A stretch of 64,000 nucleotides of DNA from Desulfamplus sp. (lineage in GTDB: Bacteria > Desulfobacterota > Desulfobacteria > Desulfobacterales > Desulfobacteraceae). How positions within the stretch are numbered: position 1 is the first letter of the stretch; the number at the start of each line of letters is the position of its first letter. The translations under genes and the position numbers were made by a program. The notes below the pieces were generated by a model. That model searched no databases, was not told the origin of the DNA, and saw only the letters and a program-made list of their open reading frames with translations. The stretch is from contig JADFZQ010000012.1 in the NCBI GenBank assembly GCA_015232455.1, positions 31,223-95,222 of the forward strand, given 5' to 3'. Of the stretch, positions 8,719 to 17,459 are shown in pieces.

Positions 8719-10599
8719 ATGGGTCTAAAACAGTGCCAAAAAACAGTGGAAAGGGGGAAAAAGGTTAAACTAAATACAATTTTATTTATACTGCTATTTC
8801 TTTGCCAAGTTTTTGCTGGTCAGAGCGTTTATGCCTCAGATAAAGCAAATAACAAAAAACAGGAGATTACTCAGAAGAAACATATTGAAAAAGAAGATGT
8901 GCAGATGCTCAAAAAACAGCTTGAAGAGATGAGCAAAAGCATGGAGCTGCTTAAGGAGAAACTTAACACTCTTGAGCAAAATAGAGAATCAGATAAACAG
9001 GAGATAGAAAAAGAGAGGCAGGCAGAAAAACAAGATCAAGAGCAAAATAAGCAGGATAGACAAAAGGATAAAGAAGATATTCAATACTTAAGTAAACGTG
9101 TTGACAAAGCAGAGCTGCATACTGCAACTGACAAGCTCTCTCTTGGGTTTGAACTTCGCTCTAAAGCTGATTCTATCCATTATGATGGAATGTTATCTGC
9201 TCCTTCTACGATGATTGGTTCTTTTTTTACACCTGTCTCACAAGGAGGATTTAATGGTGCAACTCTCAGCCAAGTTCAGCAAGGTATGCAAAACATGGCT
9301 ATGGCTGGAATGATTCCAGCTTTAGAGGAGAACGATATTGACAATGATGTCATATTTACAAATAAATTTCATCTTAATATGGAGTCAAAACTAAACTCTA
9401 ATTTAAGTTTTGCAGGAAGAATGGCTGCCTATAAAGTTTGGGGAGACTCTACAGGGGTAAAATTCAATCAAGGAAGTCTAGGAGACATTACCCTTGATGG
9501 TAACACATCATCTCTTCCACATGGAGATACGCTTCATCTTGAGAGAGCCTATTTTCTATACAGCAAATATCTAAATAGTGTCCCAATAAGTTTCTCTCTT
9601 GGCAGACGCCCGTCAACTAACGGTCCTCCTTTGGAATATGGAGAGTATGGCATGGAGGGAGGGTCTCCTTTAGCAACAATAATTAACTGGCAGTTTGATG
9701 GTGCTTCACTCAACTTTGGACTTGAAGATGCAACTGGTATTCCGGGAGCTGCTTTTAAACTCTGTTATGGAGTAGGATTTGAAGGAGATTGGGGAAATTC
9801 TTACTCATTGCAAGAGAGCCAATCTGAAGTTGAAGATGTAAATTTGTTTGGATTTATTGCCACCTTATTTGACAATGACTCTTTTAGTGCAGTTCTAAAT
9901 TATGCTCATGCGTGGGATATTACAGACGGCTTTACAGGGCTGACTGTTATGCCATTTATAGCATCAAAATCAGATCAGAACAAAGATGGCTCTTCTGAAT
10001 ATTATTTTACGCAAAACAGCGGCGGTTATATAACACGTATGGAGCCATCAACTGAAATTGGAGATTGGGACGCTGCAACACTTCTTATGAGAAAAAATCT
10101 TTATGAAGAGACAGAAAAAGATATTGATCTATTTCTTGCTGGCTCATGGAGTAAAACTGATCCTTCAAAAATATCTGCAAATCCATTCTATGAAATGATG
10201 GGAATTGGTCTATTGAGTTCAAATGGTCAACTTGAAGGGCAAGACGGTTATAGTATCTATGCTGGTGCTATATTCCCAATGCCTTTTGATGCAAAACTTG
10301 GACTTGAATACAACTGGGGTTCTAAGTATTGGTTTAACTTCACAGGTGCAGAAGATTCGCTTGTAGGCAGTAAACTTGCCACAAGAGGAAGTGTATATGA
10401 GGGATATTATATTCAACCAATATTTGGACAAAATTTCTTTGTAAGGTTAGGGACAAGGTTCTACGATTATAAATATACAGGCAGTGGTAACCCACTTGGT
10501 GAACCTGTAGAAATATCAGAGGCAAATTCACTAAATGGACTATTCCCAATTGCTGATAAAGTTTGGGATAGCTATTTAGCAGCAACAATGAGGTTCTAA
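8719..10599 (+). CDS. DUF3373-type outer-membrane porin with periplasmic coiled coil
   Basis: 626-aa exported protein. A signal peptide (about 15-40, ending near VYASD) is followed by a strongly charged coiled coil (about 45-140, E/K/Q/D-rich heptads such as KKQLEEMSKSMELLKEKL). The remainder is a beta-barrel ending in 'AATMRF'. The barrel carries features I associate with the DUF3373 family of Geobacter/Desulfobacterota outer-membrane proteins ('LHLERAYFLYSK', 'LGRRPSTNGPP', 'EYGMEGG'). These often sit beside multihaem cytochromes. It is the first gene behind the sigma-54 promoter, with AAGGAG before the ATG. It may anchor or wire a cytochrome across the outer membrane, or pass a solute. The family call is from memory of its motifs. 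Confidence 0.8.
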   Translation: MGLKQCQKTVERGKKVKLNTILFILLFLCQVFAGQSVYASDKANNKKQEITQKKHIEKEDVQMLKKQLEEMSKSMELLKEKLNTLEQNRESDKQEIEKERQAEKQDQEQNKQDRQKDKEDIQYLSKRVDKAELHTATDKLSLGFELRSKADSIHYDGMLSAPSTMIGSFFTPVSQGGFNGATLSQVQQGMQNMAMAGMIPALEENDIDNDVIFTNKFHLNMESKLNSNLSFAGRMAAYKVWGDSTGVKFNQGSLGDITLDGNTSSLPHGDTLHLERAYFLYSKYLNSVPISFSLGRRPSTNGPPLEYGEYGMEGGSPLATIINWQFDGASLNFGLEDATGIPGAAFKLCYGVGFEGDWGNSYSLQESQSEVEDVNLFGFIATLFDNDSFSAVLNYAHAWDITDGFTGLTVMPFIASKSDQNKDGSSEYYFTQNSGGYITRMEPSTEIGDWDAATLLMRKNLYEETEKDIDLFLAGSWSKTDPSKISANPFYEMMGIGLLSSNGQLEGQDGYSIYAGAIFPMPFDAKLGLEYNWGSKYWFNFTGAEDSLVGSKLATRGSVYEGYYIQPIFGQNFFVRLGTRFYDYKYTGSGNPLGEPVEISEANSLNGLFPIADKVWDSYLAATMRF

Positions 10600-10641
10600 A
10601 TATTAAACTATATAACAAAATAATAAGAGGAGATTTCTAAA

Positions 10642-11004
10642 ATGGGGAAAAAAGTATTTAGTTCAAAAGTGTGGGTTTCATTTGTAGTGATGGTTGTTCT
10701 TGCATCATTTACAGCAATAACTTTTGCAGGAGAACCAACTGGAGATAAAAGAAAGGGCAAATATTCATATCGTAAGGTTTATAAAGCGTGTATGGAGCGT
10801 GGAGAAGTAGCATCAGAAAGACCATTTATAAACCCTTCAGACAAGACAATGGCACAGTGGCAGAGAGTTTTTGAGACAAAAGATTTTGCAGAGTTTAAAT
10901 GCAGTGCAGAGTGGGGAAAATTAAGTGCAGAGGAGATTGAAGATATTTATTCATACCTTTATGGTGGTGCTGCTGACTCTCCATCTCCAGCAAAATGTAA
11001 ATAA
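10642..11004 (+). CDS. Cytochrome-c-like small periplasmic protein lacking the haem-binding CxxCH
   Basis: 120 aa with a signal peptide cleaved near ITFAG. The body 'NPSDKTMAQWQRVFE..........LSAEEIEDIYSYLYGGAADSPSPAKC' resembles small monohaem cytochromes encoded beside DUF3373 porins, as I recall them. Where those have CxxCH, this protein reads Y-K-A-C-M: the first Cys and the axial His are replaced. Three Cys remain (YKAC, FKC, AKC). It therefore probably binds no covalent haem and may be a structural or chaperone-like subunit. AGAGGAG precedes the ATG. It lies 42 bp after the porin gene in the same direction. That it is a degenerate cytochrome is inference. Confidence 0.7.
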   Translation: MGKKVFSSKVWVSFVVMVVLASFTAITFAGEPTGDKRKGKYSYRKVYKACMERGEVASERPFINPSDKTMAQWQRVFETKDFAEFKCSAEWGKLSAEEIEDIYSYLYGGAADSPSPAKCK

Positions 11005-11053
11005 AAATTTCATTTTTAATACAGCCTCCTTTTAAGTAGAGTATTCAACTTGT

Positions 11054-11086
11054 AGATTTGACAACCTTTAAAAGGTTGTCAAATCT
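11054..11086. promoter_or_regulatory. 33-bp near-perfect palindrome within the operon
   Basis: AGATTTGACAACCTTT (11054-11069) pairs exactly with 11071-11086 around one central base. No T run follows, so it is unlikely to be a full terminator. As RNA it would be a very stable hairpin between the small protein and octahaem cytochrome genes, suggesting mRNA processing or differential expression. As DNA it could be a large operator. Confidence 0.55.
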
Positions 11087-11143
11087 GTGGCTTTGGTAAA
11101 AGCTAAACCATAAAACTTAACTAATAGATATGGAGCGTTGAGC

Positions 11144-12871
11144 ATGGAAAACCGTAAAATCTCAAATAAGCTATCCATTTTAAATCAATTGATAATAGTA
11201 ATGCTCTTTTCTTTATTTTATTTAGGTGTTGCTGATGCTATTTATGCTTCCACAGAGACACAAGGTAAAAACATAGCTGCTCAAGATACTAATAGAGAAG
11301 ATGCACCGGGTAGAAAATTTGCAAAGCAGGCAGTAAAAAGAGAACATAGGTGGATTACAACAGATCACTCAAAACATGAAGCACTTAAAAAAGATTTCAT
11401 GTCAGGTTATGAGATAACAAAGGCTTGTCTATCATGCCACTCTGAAGCATCATCGCAGTTTCATAAAACAATCCACTGGACATGGCTTGCCTCTGAAAAT
11501 GGAGGAAATTTAGACAATAAAAATATCAGCACTCAAGATAACAAAAAAGATCGCAGATATGGAAAAGCAGGTTATTCAGTAAATAATTTTTGTATATCAA
11601 GCAACAACATGCAAGATAAGGCGTGCCTAAGCTGCCACACGGGCTGGAATGGAAAAAATGGAGAGGTAAACTGCTTAAAATGTCATGGTATGTCAACATT
11701 CAACTATAAAGAGGCTTTTGAAGATATAAAAGCATTTGCAGCAGAAACTGATGACCCAGAAAGTAAAGAGATTATGAAAGAGATTCAGGCAGAAGTTAAA
11801 GAGGCTGTAGGAAAAATAGGGCTGCCTCAGCGAAACAATTGCGGCGAATGCCATTTCAAAGGTGGTGGAGGTGATGGTGTAAAACATGGAGATTTAGATA
11901 CATCTCTTATAAAACCAAATAGAAACCTTGATGTCCACATGGGAGTTGACGGCAAAAATTTTACCTGCACCCGTTGCCACACAACCACTAATCATAATAT
12001 TGCTGGCAGAATTTATACAAACCCCGCTGTTGAGATTAACAAAAGCCTTCTTGAAGATGATCTTGCACCAAAAATCACCTGTGTATCATGCCACAGCGAA
12101 ACACCGCATAAAACAGCTTCTAAAATGAATGATCACACTAATAAAGTTGCATGTCAATCATGCCATATACCTGAATTTGCAAGAGTCAATCCAACTAAAA
12201 TGAGTTGGGATTGGTCAAAAGCTGGAAAAGTTAAAGATGGCAAACCTTATAGTATTGTTGGTGATTTAGGTAAAGATACTTATTTGTCTATCAAAGGAGA
12301 GATGATCTGGGAGAAAAATGTAAAACCTAAATATTTCTGGTCAAATGGTTCGCAAACCAGCACAACTGCTGTAGATGTTATTGATCCGTCAACTGTTGTA
12401 AAGGTGAGCCAGCCGGTTGGAGATATGAATGATCCCAATTCCCGCATATTTCCGTTTAAGCTGCATAAAGGTAAACAGCCTTATGACAAGGTACACAAAA
12501 CACTTCTTGCTCCACTTCTTTCAGGAGAAAAAGGTTATTGGACTACACTTAATTGGGACGAATCAATTAAGATTGGAAATGAAATGGTTGGATTGCCATT
12601 TTCAGGTGAATATGATTTTGTTGAGACAACTTATGTATTTCCAATTACCCACATGGTTGCACCAAAAGAGAAAGCCCTTAAGTGTGTAGAGTGTCATATT
12701 AATAATAGCGGACGACTTGAGGAACTTACAGGATTTTATATGCCGGGAAGAGATAAAGCATCAATTATTGACTCTTTTGGCTGGCTTGCTGTTTTGGCTT
12801 CTTTGGCAGGTGTAACTCTCCATGGATTAGGAAGATTTTTCACTCGAAACGGAAATGGTAAAGATAAATAG
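11144..12871 (+). CDS. Octahaem c-type cytochrome, tetrathionate reductase (OTR) family
   Basis: Exported protein of about 575 aa with exactly eight CxxCH haem sites (CLSCH, CLSCH, CLKCH, CGECH, CTRCH, CVSCH, CQSCH, CVECH), near residues 97, 162, 178, 235, 276, 314, 338 and 515 (TTG numbering). The spacing, including the long gap before the last haem, fits the octahaem tetrathionate reductase family. That family reduces tetrathionate, nitrite or hydroxylamine in vitro, so the substrate here is open. A signal anchor lies at 15-38. A C-terminal transmembrane helix (FGWLAVLASLAGVTLHGLG) would tether it to the membrane next to the cytochrome b. The ORF track begins at a TTG (11138); the ATG at 11144, 8 nt after TGGAG, is the better start. 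Confidence 0.92.
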   Translation: MENRKISNKLSILNQLIIVMLFSLFYLGVADAIYASTETQGKNIAAQDTNREDAPGRKFAKQAVKREHRWITTDHSKHEALKKDFMSGYEITKACLSCHSEASSQFHKTIHWTWLASENGGNLDNKNISTQDNKKDRRYGKAGYSVNNFCISSNNMQDKACLSCHTGWNGKNGEVNCLKCHGMSTFNYKEAFEDIKAFAAETDDPESKEIMKEIQAEVKEAVGKIGLPQRNNCGECHFKGGGGDGVKHGDLDTSLIKPNRNLDVHMGVDGKNFTCTRCHTTTNHNIAGRIYTNPAVEINKSLLEDDLAPKITCVSCHSETPHKTASKMNDHTNKVACQSCHIPEFARVNPTKMSWDWSKAGKVKDGKPYSIVGDLGKDTYLSIKGEMIWEKNVKPKYFWSNGSQTSTTAVDVIDPSTVVKVSQPVGDMNDPNSRIFPFKLHKGKQPYDKVHKTLLAPLLSGEKGYWTTLNWDESIKIGNEMVGLPFSGEYDFVETTYVFPITHMVAPKEKALKCVECHINNSGRLEELTGFYMPGRDKASIIDSFGWLAVLASLAGVTLHGLGRFFTRNGNGKDK

Positions 12872-12916
12872 AATCTTGCTAAAAACCAACCAATCAAAAA
12901 GGAGCTTTAAGATACT

Positions 12917-13579
12917 ATGAGCGATAATAAAATAATCAAAATATATCTTTATACAAAGTTTGAGCGATTCTGGCACTGGCTTCAAGCAGCAATGATCATC
13001 ATTTTGCTTATCACAGGTATTGAGATTCACGGAGCATTTACGCTTCTTGGATATGAAACGGCTGTAGAGGTTCACAATTTCATAGGTCTTTCTTGGCTTA
13101 TACTATTTGCGTTTTTTGTCTTCTGGTTATTTACTACTGGAGAGTGGCGTCAATATATTCCAACAACAAAAAAGCTGTTTTCTGTGATTGTATATTACTC
13201 TGTTGGAATTTTTCAAGGTAAGCCGCATCCTGTGCAAAAATCACCAGGAGCTAAACATAACCCGCTACAGAGGCTTACATACCTTGCACTTTCAGCAATG
13301 CTGCTTCCGATTCAGATGACAACAGGGGTTCTTTATTACACATGGAATCTATGGGGAGGTGCGGCTATCCCGCTTTTATCTGCAATGCCTCTGCTCTTTG
13401 TTGCTATTTTACATACTTTAGTTGCATTTATGCTTTTATCATTTTTGATAGTTCATGTTTATATGACTACAACAGGACATTCACTTTTCAGCCATATATC
13501 TGGCATGATTACTGGTTGGGAAGAGATTTACGAAACTACTAAAGTGCAAGAGTGGGAATTGCCAGCTCGACATAAGTAA
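12917..13579 (+). CDS. Membrane di-haem cytochrome b (b561/Ni-Fe hydrogenase cytb type), quinol-oxidising partner
   Basis: 220 aa with four predicted transmembrane helices. Candidate b-haem histidines are H20 in FWHW, then EVHNF, LHTLV and IVHVY/TTGH, the pattern of the cytochrome_b561/formate dehydrogenase gamma superfamily. AAGGAG precedes the ATG, 45 bp after the octahaem gene. The expected role is to oxidise menaquinol at the inner membrane and pass electrons to the octahaem cytochrome (inference from family and context). A strong terminator follows, making this the last gene of the sigma-54 cluster. Confidence 0.9.
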   Translation: MSDNKIIKIYLYTKFERFWHWLQAAMIIILLITGIEIHGAFTLLGYETAVEVHNFIGLSWLILFAFFVFWLFTTGEWRQYIPTTKKLFSVIVYYSVGIFQGKPHPVQKSPGAKHNPLQRLTYLALSAMLLPIQMTTGVLYYTWNLWGGAAIPLLSAMPLLFVAILHTLVAFMLLSFLIVHVYMTTTGHSLFSHISGMITGWEEIYETTKVQEWELPARHK

Positions 13580-13617
13580 AACATTGGTGGCAATTATAAT
13601 TTTTATAGCTAATCGAT

Positions 13618-13662
13618 AAAAATGGGAATTATTGCAATAAAAAGCAATAGTTCCCATTTTTT
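13618..13662 (+). terminator. Intrinsic terminator of the cytochrome cluster
   Basis: AAAAATGGGAATTATTGC and GCAATAGTTCCCATTTTTT form an 18-bp stem with one G-U pair and an 8-nt loop, followed by T residues. Confidence 0.85.
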
Positions 13663-13823
13663 GTCTCAAAACAGCTAAATTTTCGGATGAATCATGTTTC
13701 ATTTAATCTTGAGTTATAGTATATAACGACCTTAAATTTTTCATAGATGTTATAGAAAATTAGATTGTTTGGAAATTTCTATGAGAAAAATTTTAAGAAT
13801 CTAAAATAGCTACGGTGGTATTG

Positions 13824-14615
13824 ATGATAATAAAAAGTGTTGAAAATTTTGGCTTTTGGACAATCCAACAAATTGAAAGCGTTGGCAGAATCTTTATTTT
13901 TCTGTTTATCGGGCTTTTTCATATTTTTACTTTTCCTTTTCAGATATTCAAAATTATTGAACACACATGGTTTATTGGCACTAAATCAATGGTTGTCATT
14001 ATGTTGACGGGTATCTTTACAGGAATGGTGTTGGGTCTTCAGGGATACTACACCCTTATAAAATTTGGTTCTGAAGGAATGCTTGGTTCGGCTGTTGCTT
14101 TGACTCTGATTCGTGAGCTTGGTCCTGTTCTCACAGCAATAATGATTACAGCAAGAGCGGGTTCCGCAATGGCTGCTGAGATTGGAGTTATGCGGATTTC
14201 AGAACAAATAGATGCGCTTGAGACTATGAACATCAATCCAGTTAGATTTATATTCAGCCCAAGAATTGTGGCATCTATAATAAGTTTCCCTCTTCTGACA
14301 GCATTGTTTGATGTGATAGGTATTTTAGGAGGTTATGTTACTGGCTCTCTTATGCTTGGGATTAATGGTGGAATTTATATTTATAGAGTAAATGACAGTG
14401 TTATTATGGCTGACGTTATTGGAGGATTTGTAAAATCTCTTGTATTTGCAGTTGTGGTTACAACAATATGCTGTTCTCAAGGATATTTTACCCATCTTCA
14501 GACAAAAGGCGGGTTTGGTGCAAAAGGAGTAAGTTTTTCAACTACTACTGCTGTTGTAAACTCCTGTGTTATGATTTTAGTATTTGATTATGTAATAACT
14601 TATCTTCTTTTATAG
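13824..14615 (+). CDS. mlaE: MlaE-type phospholipid ABC transporter permease
   Basis: About 263 aa, integral membrane. The MlaE/YrbE signature region is clear: 'GLQGYYTLIKFGSEGMLGSAVALTLIRELGPVLTAIMITARAGSAMAAEIGVMRISEQIDALETM'. With MlaF and MlaD it forms the inner-membrane complex that moves phospholipids between inner and outer membranes. The longest ORF starts at GTG 13815. The ATG at 13824, about 6 nt after GGTGG, is preferred. First gene of a rightward mlaEFDCA cluster; MlaB is absent. Confidence 0.93.
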   Translation: MIIKSVENFGFWTIQQIESVGRIFIFLFIGLFHIFTFPFQIFKIIEHTWFIGTKSMVVIMLTGIFTGMVLGLQGYYTLIKFGSEGMLGSAVALTLIRELGPVLTAIMITARAGSAMAAEIGVMRISEQIDALETMNINPVRFIFSPRIVASIISFPLLTALFDVIGILGGYVTGSLMLGINGGIYIYRVNDSVIMADVIGGFVKSLVFAVVVTTICCSQGYFTHLQTKGGFGAKGVSFSTTTAVVNSCVMILVFDYVITYLLL

Positions 14616-14739
14616 AATCTCCTCTCTCAATTCATAAAAGATTTTGATGCTATTTTTTGATATGACAGTATATAGTGTAAATTTTAAAAAAGATAAGTTT
14701 AAATTAGAAAAAGCTAATAAAAAAGATAAATAGATACTT

Positions 14740-15492
14740 ATGAAAGCACCTTTAATTGAATTTATAGATGTTAGAAAAAGTTTTGGAAGCAACCACGTTA
14801 TGCAGGGAGTAAATCTCTCCATATATGAAGATGAAATAACAGTTATCATTGGTAAGAGTGGTTCAGGAAAAAGCGTGCTTTTAAAGCATATTATAGGGCT
14901 TATGCACCATGATTCAGGAAAAGTAATATTTAAAGGAGAAGAGATCTCTTCTATGTCTGGAAAGAGGAAAGAAGAGTTTAAACGCAATTTTAGCTACATG
15001 TTTCAAGAGAATGCACTCTTTGACTCTATGAACATTTATGAAAATATTGCTTTGCCTTTGGCTGAAACTTCCCGTTTTTCCAAGCAAGAGATAAAAAAGA
15101 AAGTTGAGATGAGAATGGAGCAGCTTGAGATTCAAGGTACATCAAACAAATATCCAGCCCAACTTTCAGGAGGTATGAAAAAAAGGGTCGCCCTTGCAAG
15201 AGCTTTAGTAACTGAACCATCAATTGTTCTTTTTGACGAACCAACAACTGGGCTTGATCCTGTAAGAAAAAATGGTGTTCACGCAATGATTAAGTCATAT
15301 CAGCAGATGTTTGGATTTACAGCGGTAATTGTAAGCCATGAGATACCAGATATATTTCAGATAGCTCAAAGAGTTGGTATGATTGAAAAAGGAAAAATAA
15401 TATTTCAAGGCTCTGCTGAGGAAATAATGAAATCTGATTTAAGTGAAGTAAGCAAATTTATTAATGGCAGCGGAGATTTTATGGAGTATTAA
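14740..15492 (+). CDS. mlaF: MlaF-type phospholipid ABC transporter ATPase
   Basis: 250-aa ABC ATPase with Walker A GKSGSGKS (about 40-47), Q-loop region 'YMFQENALFDSM', signature LSGGM, Walker B 'IVLFDEPTTGLDP' and H-loop 'IVSHE'. 'QENALFDSMNIYENIALPL' and 'LSGGMKKRVALARAL' are typical of MlaF rather than of other importers. It drives lipid transport through MlaE. The 124-bp gap after mlaE carries no convincing gene, and the ribosome-binding site is weak, so a separate promoter is possible. Confidence 0.93.
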   Translation: MKAPLIEFIDVRKSFGSNHVMQGVNLSIYEDEITVIIGKSGSGKSVLLKHIIGLMHHDSGKVIFKGEEISSMSGKRKEEFKRNFSYMFQENALFDSMNIYENIALPLAETSRFSKQEIKKKVEMRMEQLEIQGTSNKYPAQLSGGMKKRVALARALVTEPSIVLFDEPTTGLDPVRKNGVHAMIKSYQQMFGFTAVIVSHEIPDIFQIAQRVGMIEKGKIIFQGSAEEIMKSDLSEVSKFINGSGDFMEY

Positions 15493-15546
15493 TACAGTTT
15501 AGGTTGCTAATCAAAATAGAACTTAAAATATTTAGGAAAAAATAAT

Positions 15547-16005
15547 ATGAAAAGAGGAATGGTTGAGTTTTATGTTGGAATTTTTATGATTATTGGTATT
15601 GCATGTTCTTCCTACCTTATTATTGAGCTTGGTGGTGCAAGAGTTATAACTACTAATGATTACAGACTTTATGCCTATTTTAGCTCTGTTGCTGGTTTAA
15701 AAAAAGGGGCTGGCGTTGAGATGGCAGGAGTCGAAATTGGTAATGTTGTTTCAATAACATTGGATACTGAAAGATTACTTGCAAAAGTTGAACTTGGAAT
15801 CCATGAAAATATCAAATTAGCTGAAGATGTAATGGCATCAGTTAAAACTTCAGGAGTTATCGGAGATAAATATATTAATCTTTCCCCTGGAGGTTCTGAA
15901 ACTATGCTTGAATCAGGTGAGACTATTTTTAATACAGAATCAGCTATTGATATTGAAGCGTTAGTAAGTAAATATATTTTTGAGAAAGAGGAGAAAAAAG
16001 AATGA
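15547..16005 (+). CDS. mlaD: MlaD-type MCE-domain lipid-binding protein
   Basis: 152 aa. One N-terminal transmembrane helix (about 7-28) anchors a single MCE domain (about 38-118) with 'YFSSVAGLKKGAGVEMAGVEIG' and 'SGVIGDKYINLSPGG'. MCE domains hexamerise into the periplasmic lipid channel above MlaE. AGGA lies before the ATG. The stop overlaps the mlaC start by 4 bp (ATGA), implying translational coupling. It is a little shorter than E. coli MlaD. Confidence 0.93.
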   Translation: MKRGMVEFYVGIFMIIGIACSSYLIIELGGARVITTNDYRLYAYFSSVAGLKKGAGVEMAGVEIGNVVSITLDTERLLAKVELGIHENIKLAEDVMASVKTSGVIGDKYINLSPGGSETMLESGETIFNTESAIDIEALVSKYIFEKEEKKE

Positions 16006-16646
16006 ATAAAGTATCAAAAAACAACAGTCTATTAGCTGCTTTTAGCATTATCTCAATAACCATAATTCTATTATGCCCGTCAATTATAATATCAGCAGAT
16101 TTAGCACCAGAGATTGAGCTGAGAAACGGGGTAAATGCAATTGTAGATACGCTAAACGATCCAGCGTTTGCAGGAGTAGAACAAAAAGAGGCAAAAAAAG
16201 AGGCTTTGTTTAGTAAAGCTGAATCAATTTTTGATTTTAATGAATTTTCTAAAGGGGCACTTGGAAGTAATTGGCAACGTTTTTCAAAGAGTCAGCAAAG
16301 TGAATTTTCTAAATATTTTGCACGTCTAATTGCAAACACATATCTTGAGAAAATTGATGATGAAAATTTTCAGGATTTAAAAATTACTTACCTAAAAACC
16401 GAAATGCTTGACTCTACAAAGTCTGGTATTGAGCGAGCTGATATTCAATCAGAGGTATTTCACGATAAAATTACTACTCCTGTCCATTATAGAATGATGA
16501 AGAAAAAAGGAGGACGTTGGAAAATTTACGATGTAAAAATAGAGGGTGTAAGCTTAGTTGGCAACTATAGAGAACAATACAGAACAAGATTTAACGATTC
16601 ACCAGACAAAATAATCAATGAAATAAAGGAGAAAATTGAGAAATGA
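16002..16646 (+). CDS. mlaC: MlaC-type periplasmic phospholipid shuttle
   Basis: 214 aa with a signal peptide (about 8-31, 'SIISITIILLCPSIIISADLA') and the MlaC/Ttg2D fold: 'FDFNEFSKGALGSNWQRFSKSQQSEFSKYFARLIANTYLEKI' and 'RADIQSEV...PVHYRMMKKKGGRWKIYDVKIEGVSLVGNYREQY'. It carries phospholipid between MlaA at the outer membrane and MlaD at the inner membrane. ATGA overlaps join it to both neighbours. Confidence 0.93.
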   Translation: MNKVSKNNSLLAAFSIISITIILLCPSIIISADLAPEIELRNGVNAIVDTLNDPAFAGVEQKEAKKEALFSKAESIFDFNEFSKGALGSNWQRFSKSQQSEFSKYFARLIANTYLEKIDDENFQDLKITYLKTEMLDSTKSGIERADIQSEVFHDKITTPVHYRMMKKKGGRWKIYDVKIEGVSLVGNYREQYRTRFNDSPDKIINEIKEKIEK

Positions 16647-17419
16647 TCTCACAAGGTAAAAATGATCTAATAAGATATTTAAAGCAGAGATTATATATAA
16701 ATTGGCTTTTTATTTCGTTTGTTCTGTTTACAATATTTTGCACAAACTCTTTTGCTGGTAGTGAACCTTTAGATAATGAACTTTATGGAGATGAATATGT
16801 AAAATCAGATGCACAATCTGTATCTGATCCTCTGTATTGGTTTAATTATGCAATGTTCTCATTTAACGATAGACTATATTTTTGGGTATTAAAACCCGTT
16901 GCTCAAGGGTATAAATTTATAGCACCTACCAAACTTAGAAATGGTTTGCAAAATTTTTTTCAAAACGCTCTTTTTCCAGTTAGGTTTGTTAATAATATTT
17001 TACAAGGTAAAGGAGAACAAGCTCTTTTGGAAGCTCAAAGTTTTGTAATTAATACAGTTGGAGGAGGATTAGGATTTGCAACACCTTCAGATTATGTATT
17101 TGGAATTAAAAATTACGAAGAAGATATGGGACAGACATTAGGACGATATTCTTTAAAAGAGGGTTTTTATCTGGTTCTCCCTTTAATAGGTCCATCAACA
17201 TTGAGAGATACAGTTGGATTTGCTGGAGATTTTTTTCTCTCACCTACAAGCTATATTGAATCTGCTGAACTTGCTGCGGGAATCGGAGCTTTAGAGCAGG
17301 TTAATGCAATCTCTTTTAGAATTGGAGATTACGAAGCTCTTAAAAAGGCTGCTTTAGACCCTTATATTGCACTAAAAGATGCTTATATCCAAATGAGAAG
17401 AAAACAGGTTAGTGAGTAG
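16643..17419 (+). CDS. mlaA: MlaA (VacJ)-type outer-membrane lipid-asymmetry protein
   Basis: 258 aa. The VacJ core is clear: 'DPLYWFNYAMFSFNDRLYFWVLKPVAQGYKFIAP', 'VRFVNNILQGKG', 'RFVINT'-like 'SFVINTVGGGLGFATPSDY' and 'EDMGQTLGRY..KEGFYLVLPLIGPSTLRDTVG'. MlaA forms the outer-membrane ring that removes misplaced phospholipid. Most MlaA proteins are lipoproteins. The only nearby Cys here is in 'TIFCTNSFAG', which is not a good lipobox, and cleavage after SFA by signal peptidase I looks likelier. The start overlaps mlaC by 4 bp. Last gene of the operon. Confidence 0.92.
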   Translation: MISQGKNDLIRYLKQRLYINWLFISFVLFTIFCTNSFAGSEPLDNELYGDEYVKSDAQSVSDPLYWFNYAMFSFNDRLYFWVLKPVAQGYKFIAPTKLRNGLQNFFQNALFPVRFVNNILQGKGEQALLEAQSFVINTVGGGLGFATPSDYVFGIKNYEEDMGQTLGRYSLKEGFYLVLPLIGPSTLRDTVGFAGDFFLSPTSYIESAELAAGIGALEQVNAISFRIGDYEALKKAALDPYIALKDAYIQMRRKQVSE

Positions 17420-17459
17420 TCTTACTTACTATTTTATAAAAGAGAAGCAAATAGATATT

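Noticed and set aside
11138-11143. TTG start of the octahaem cytochrome
   Set aside because: The ATG two codons later has correct spacing to TGGAG; the TTG is too close to it.
14650-14736. 28-codon ORF between mlaE and mlaF
   Set aside because: Lys-rich, no ribosome-binding site and no recognisable feature; probably chance.
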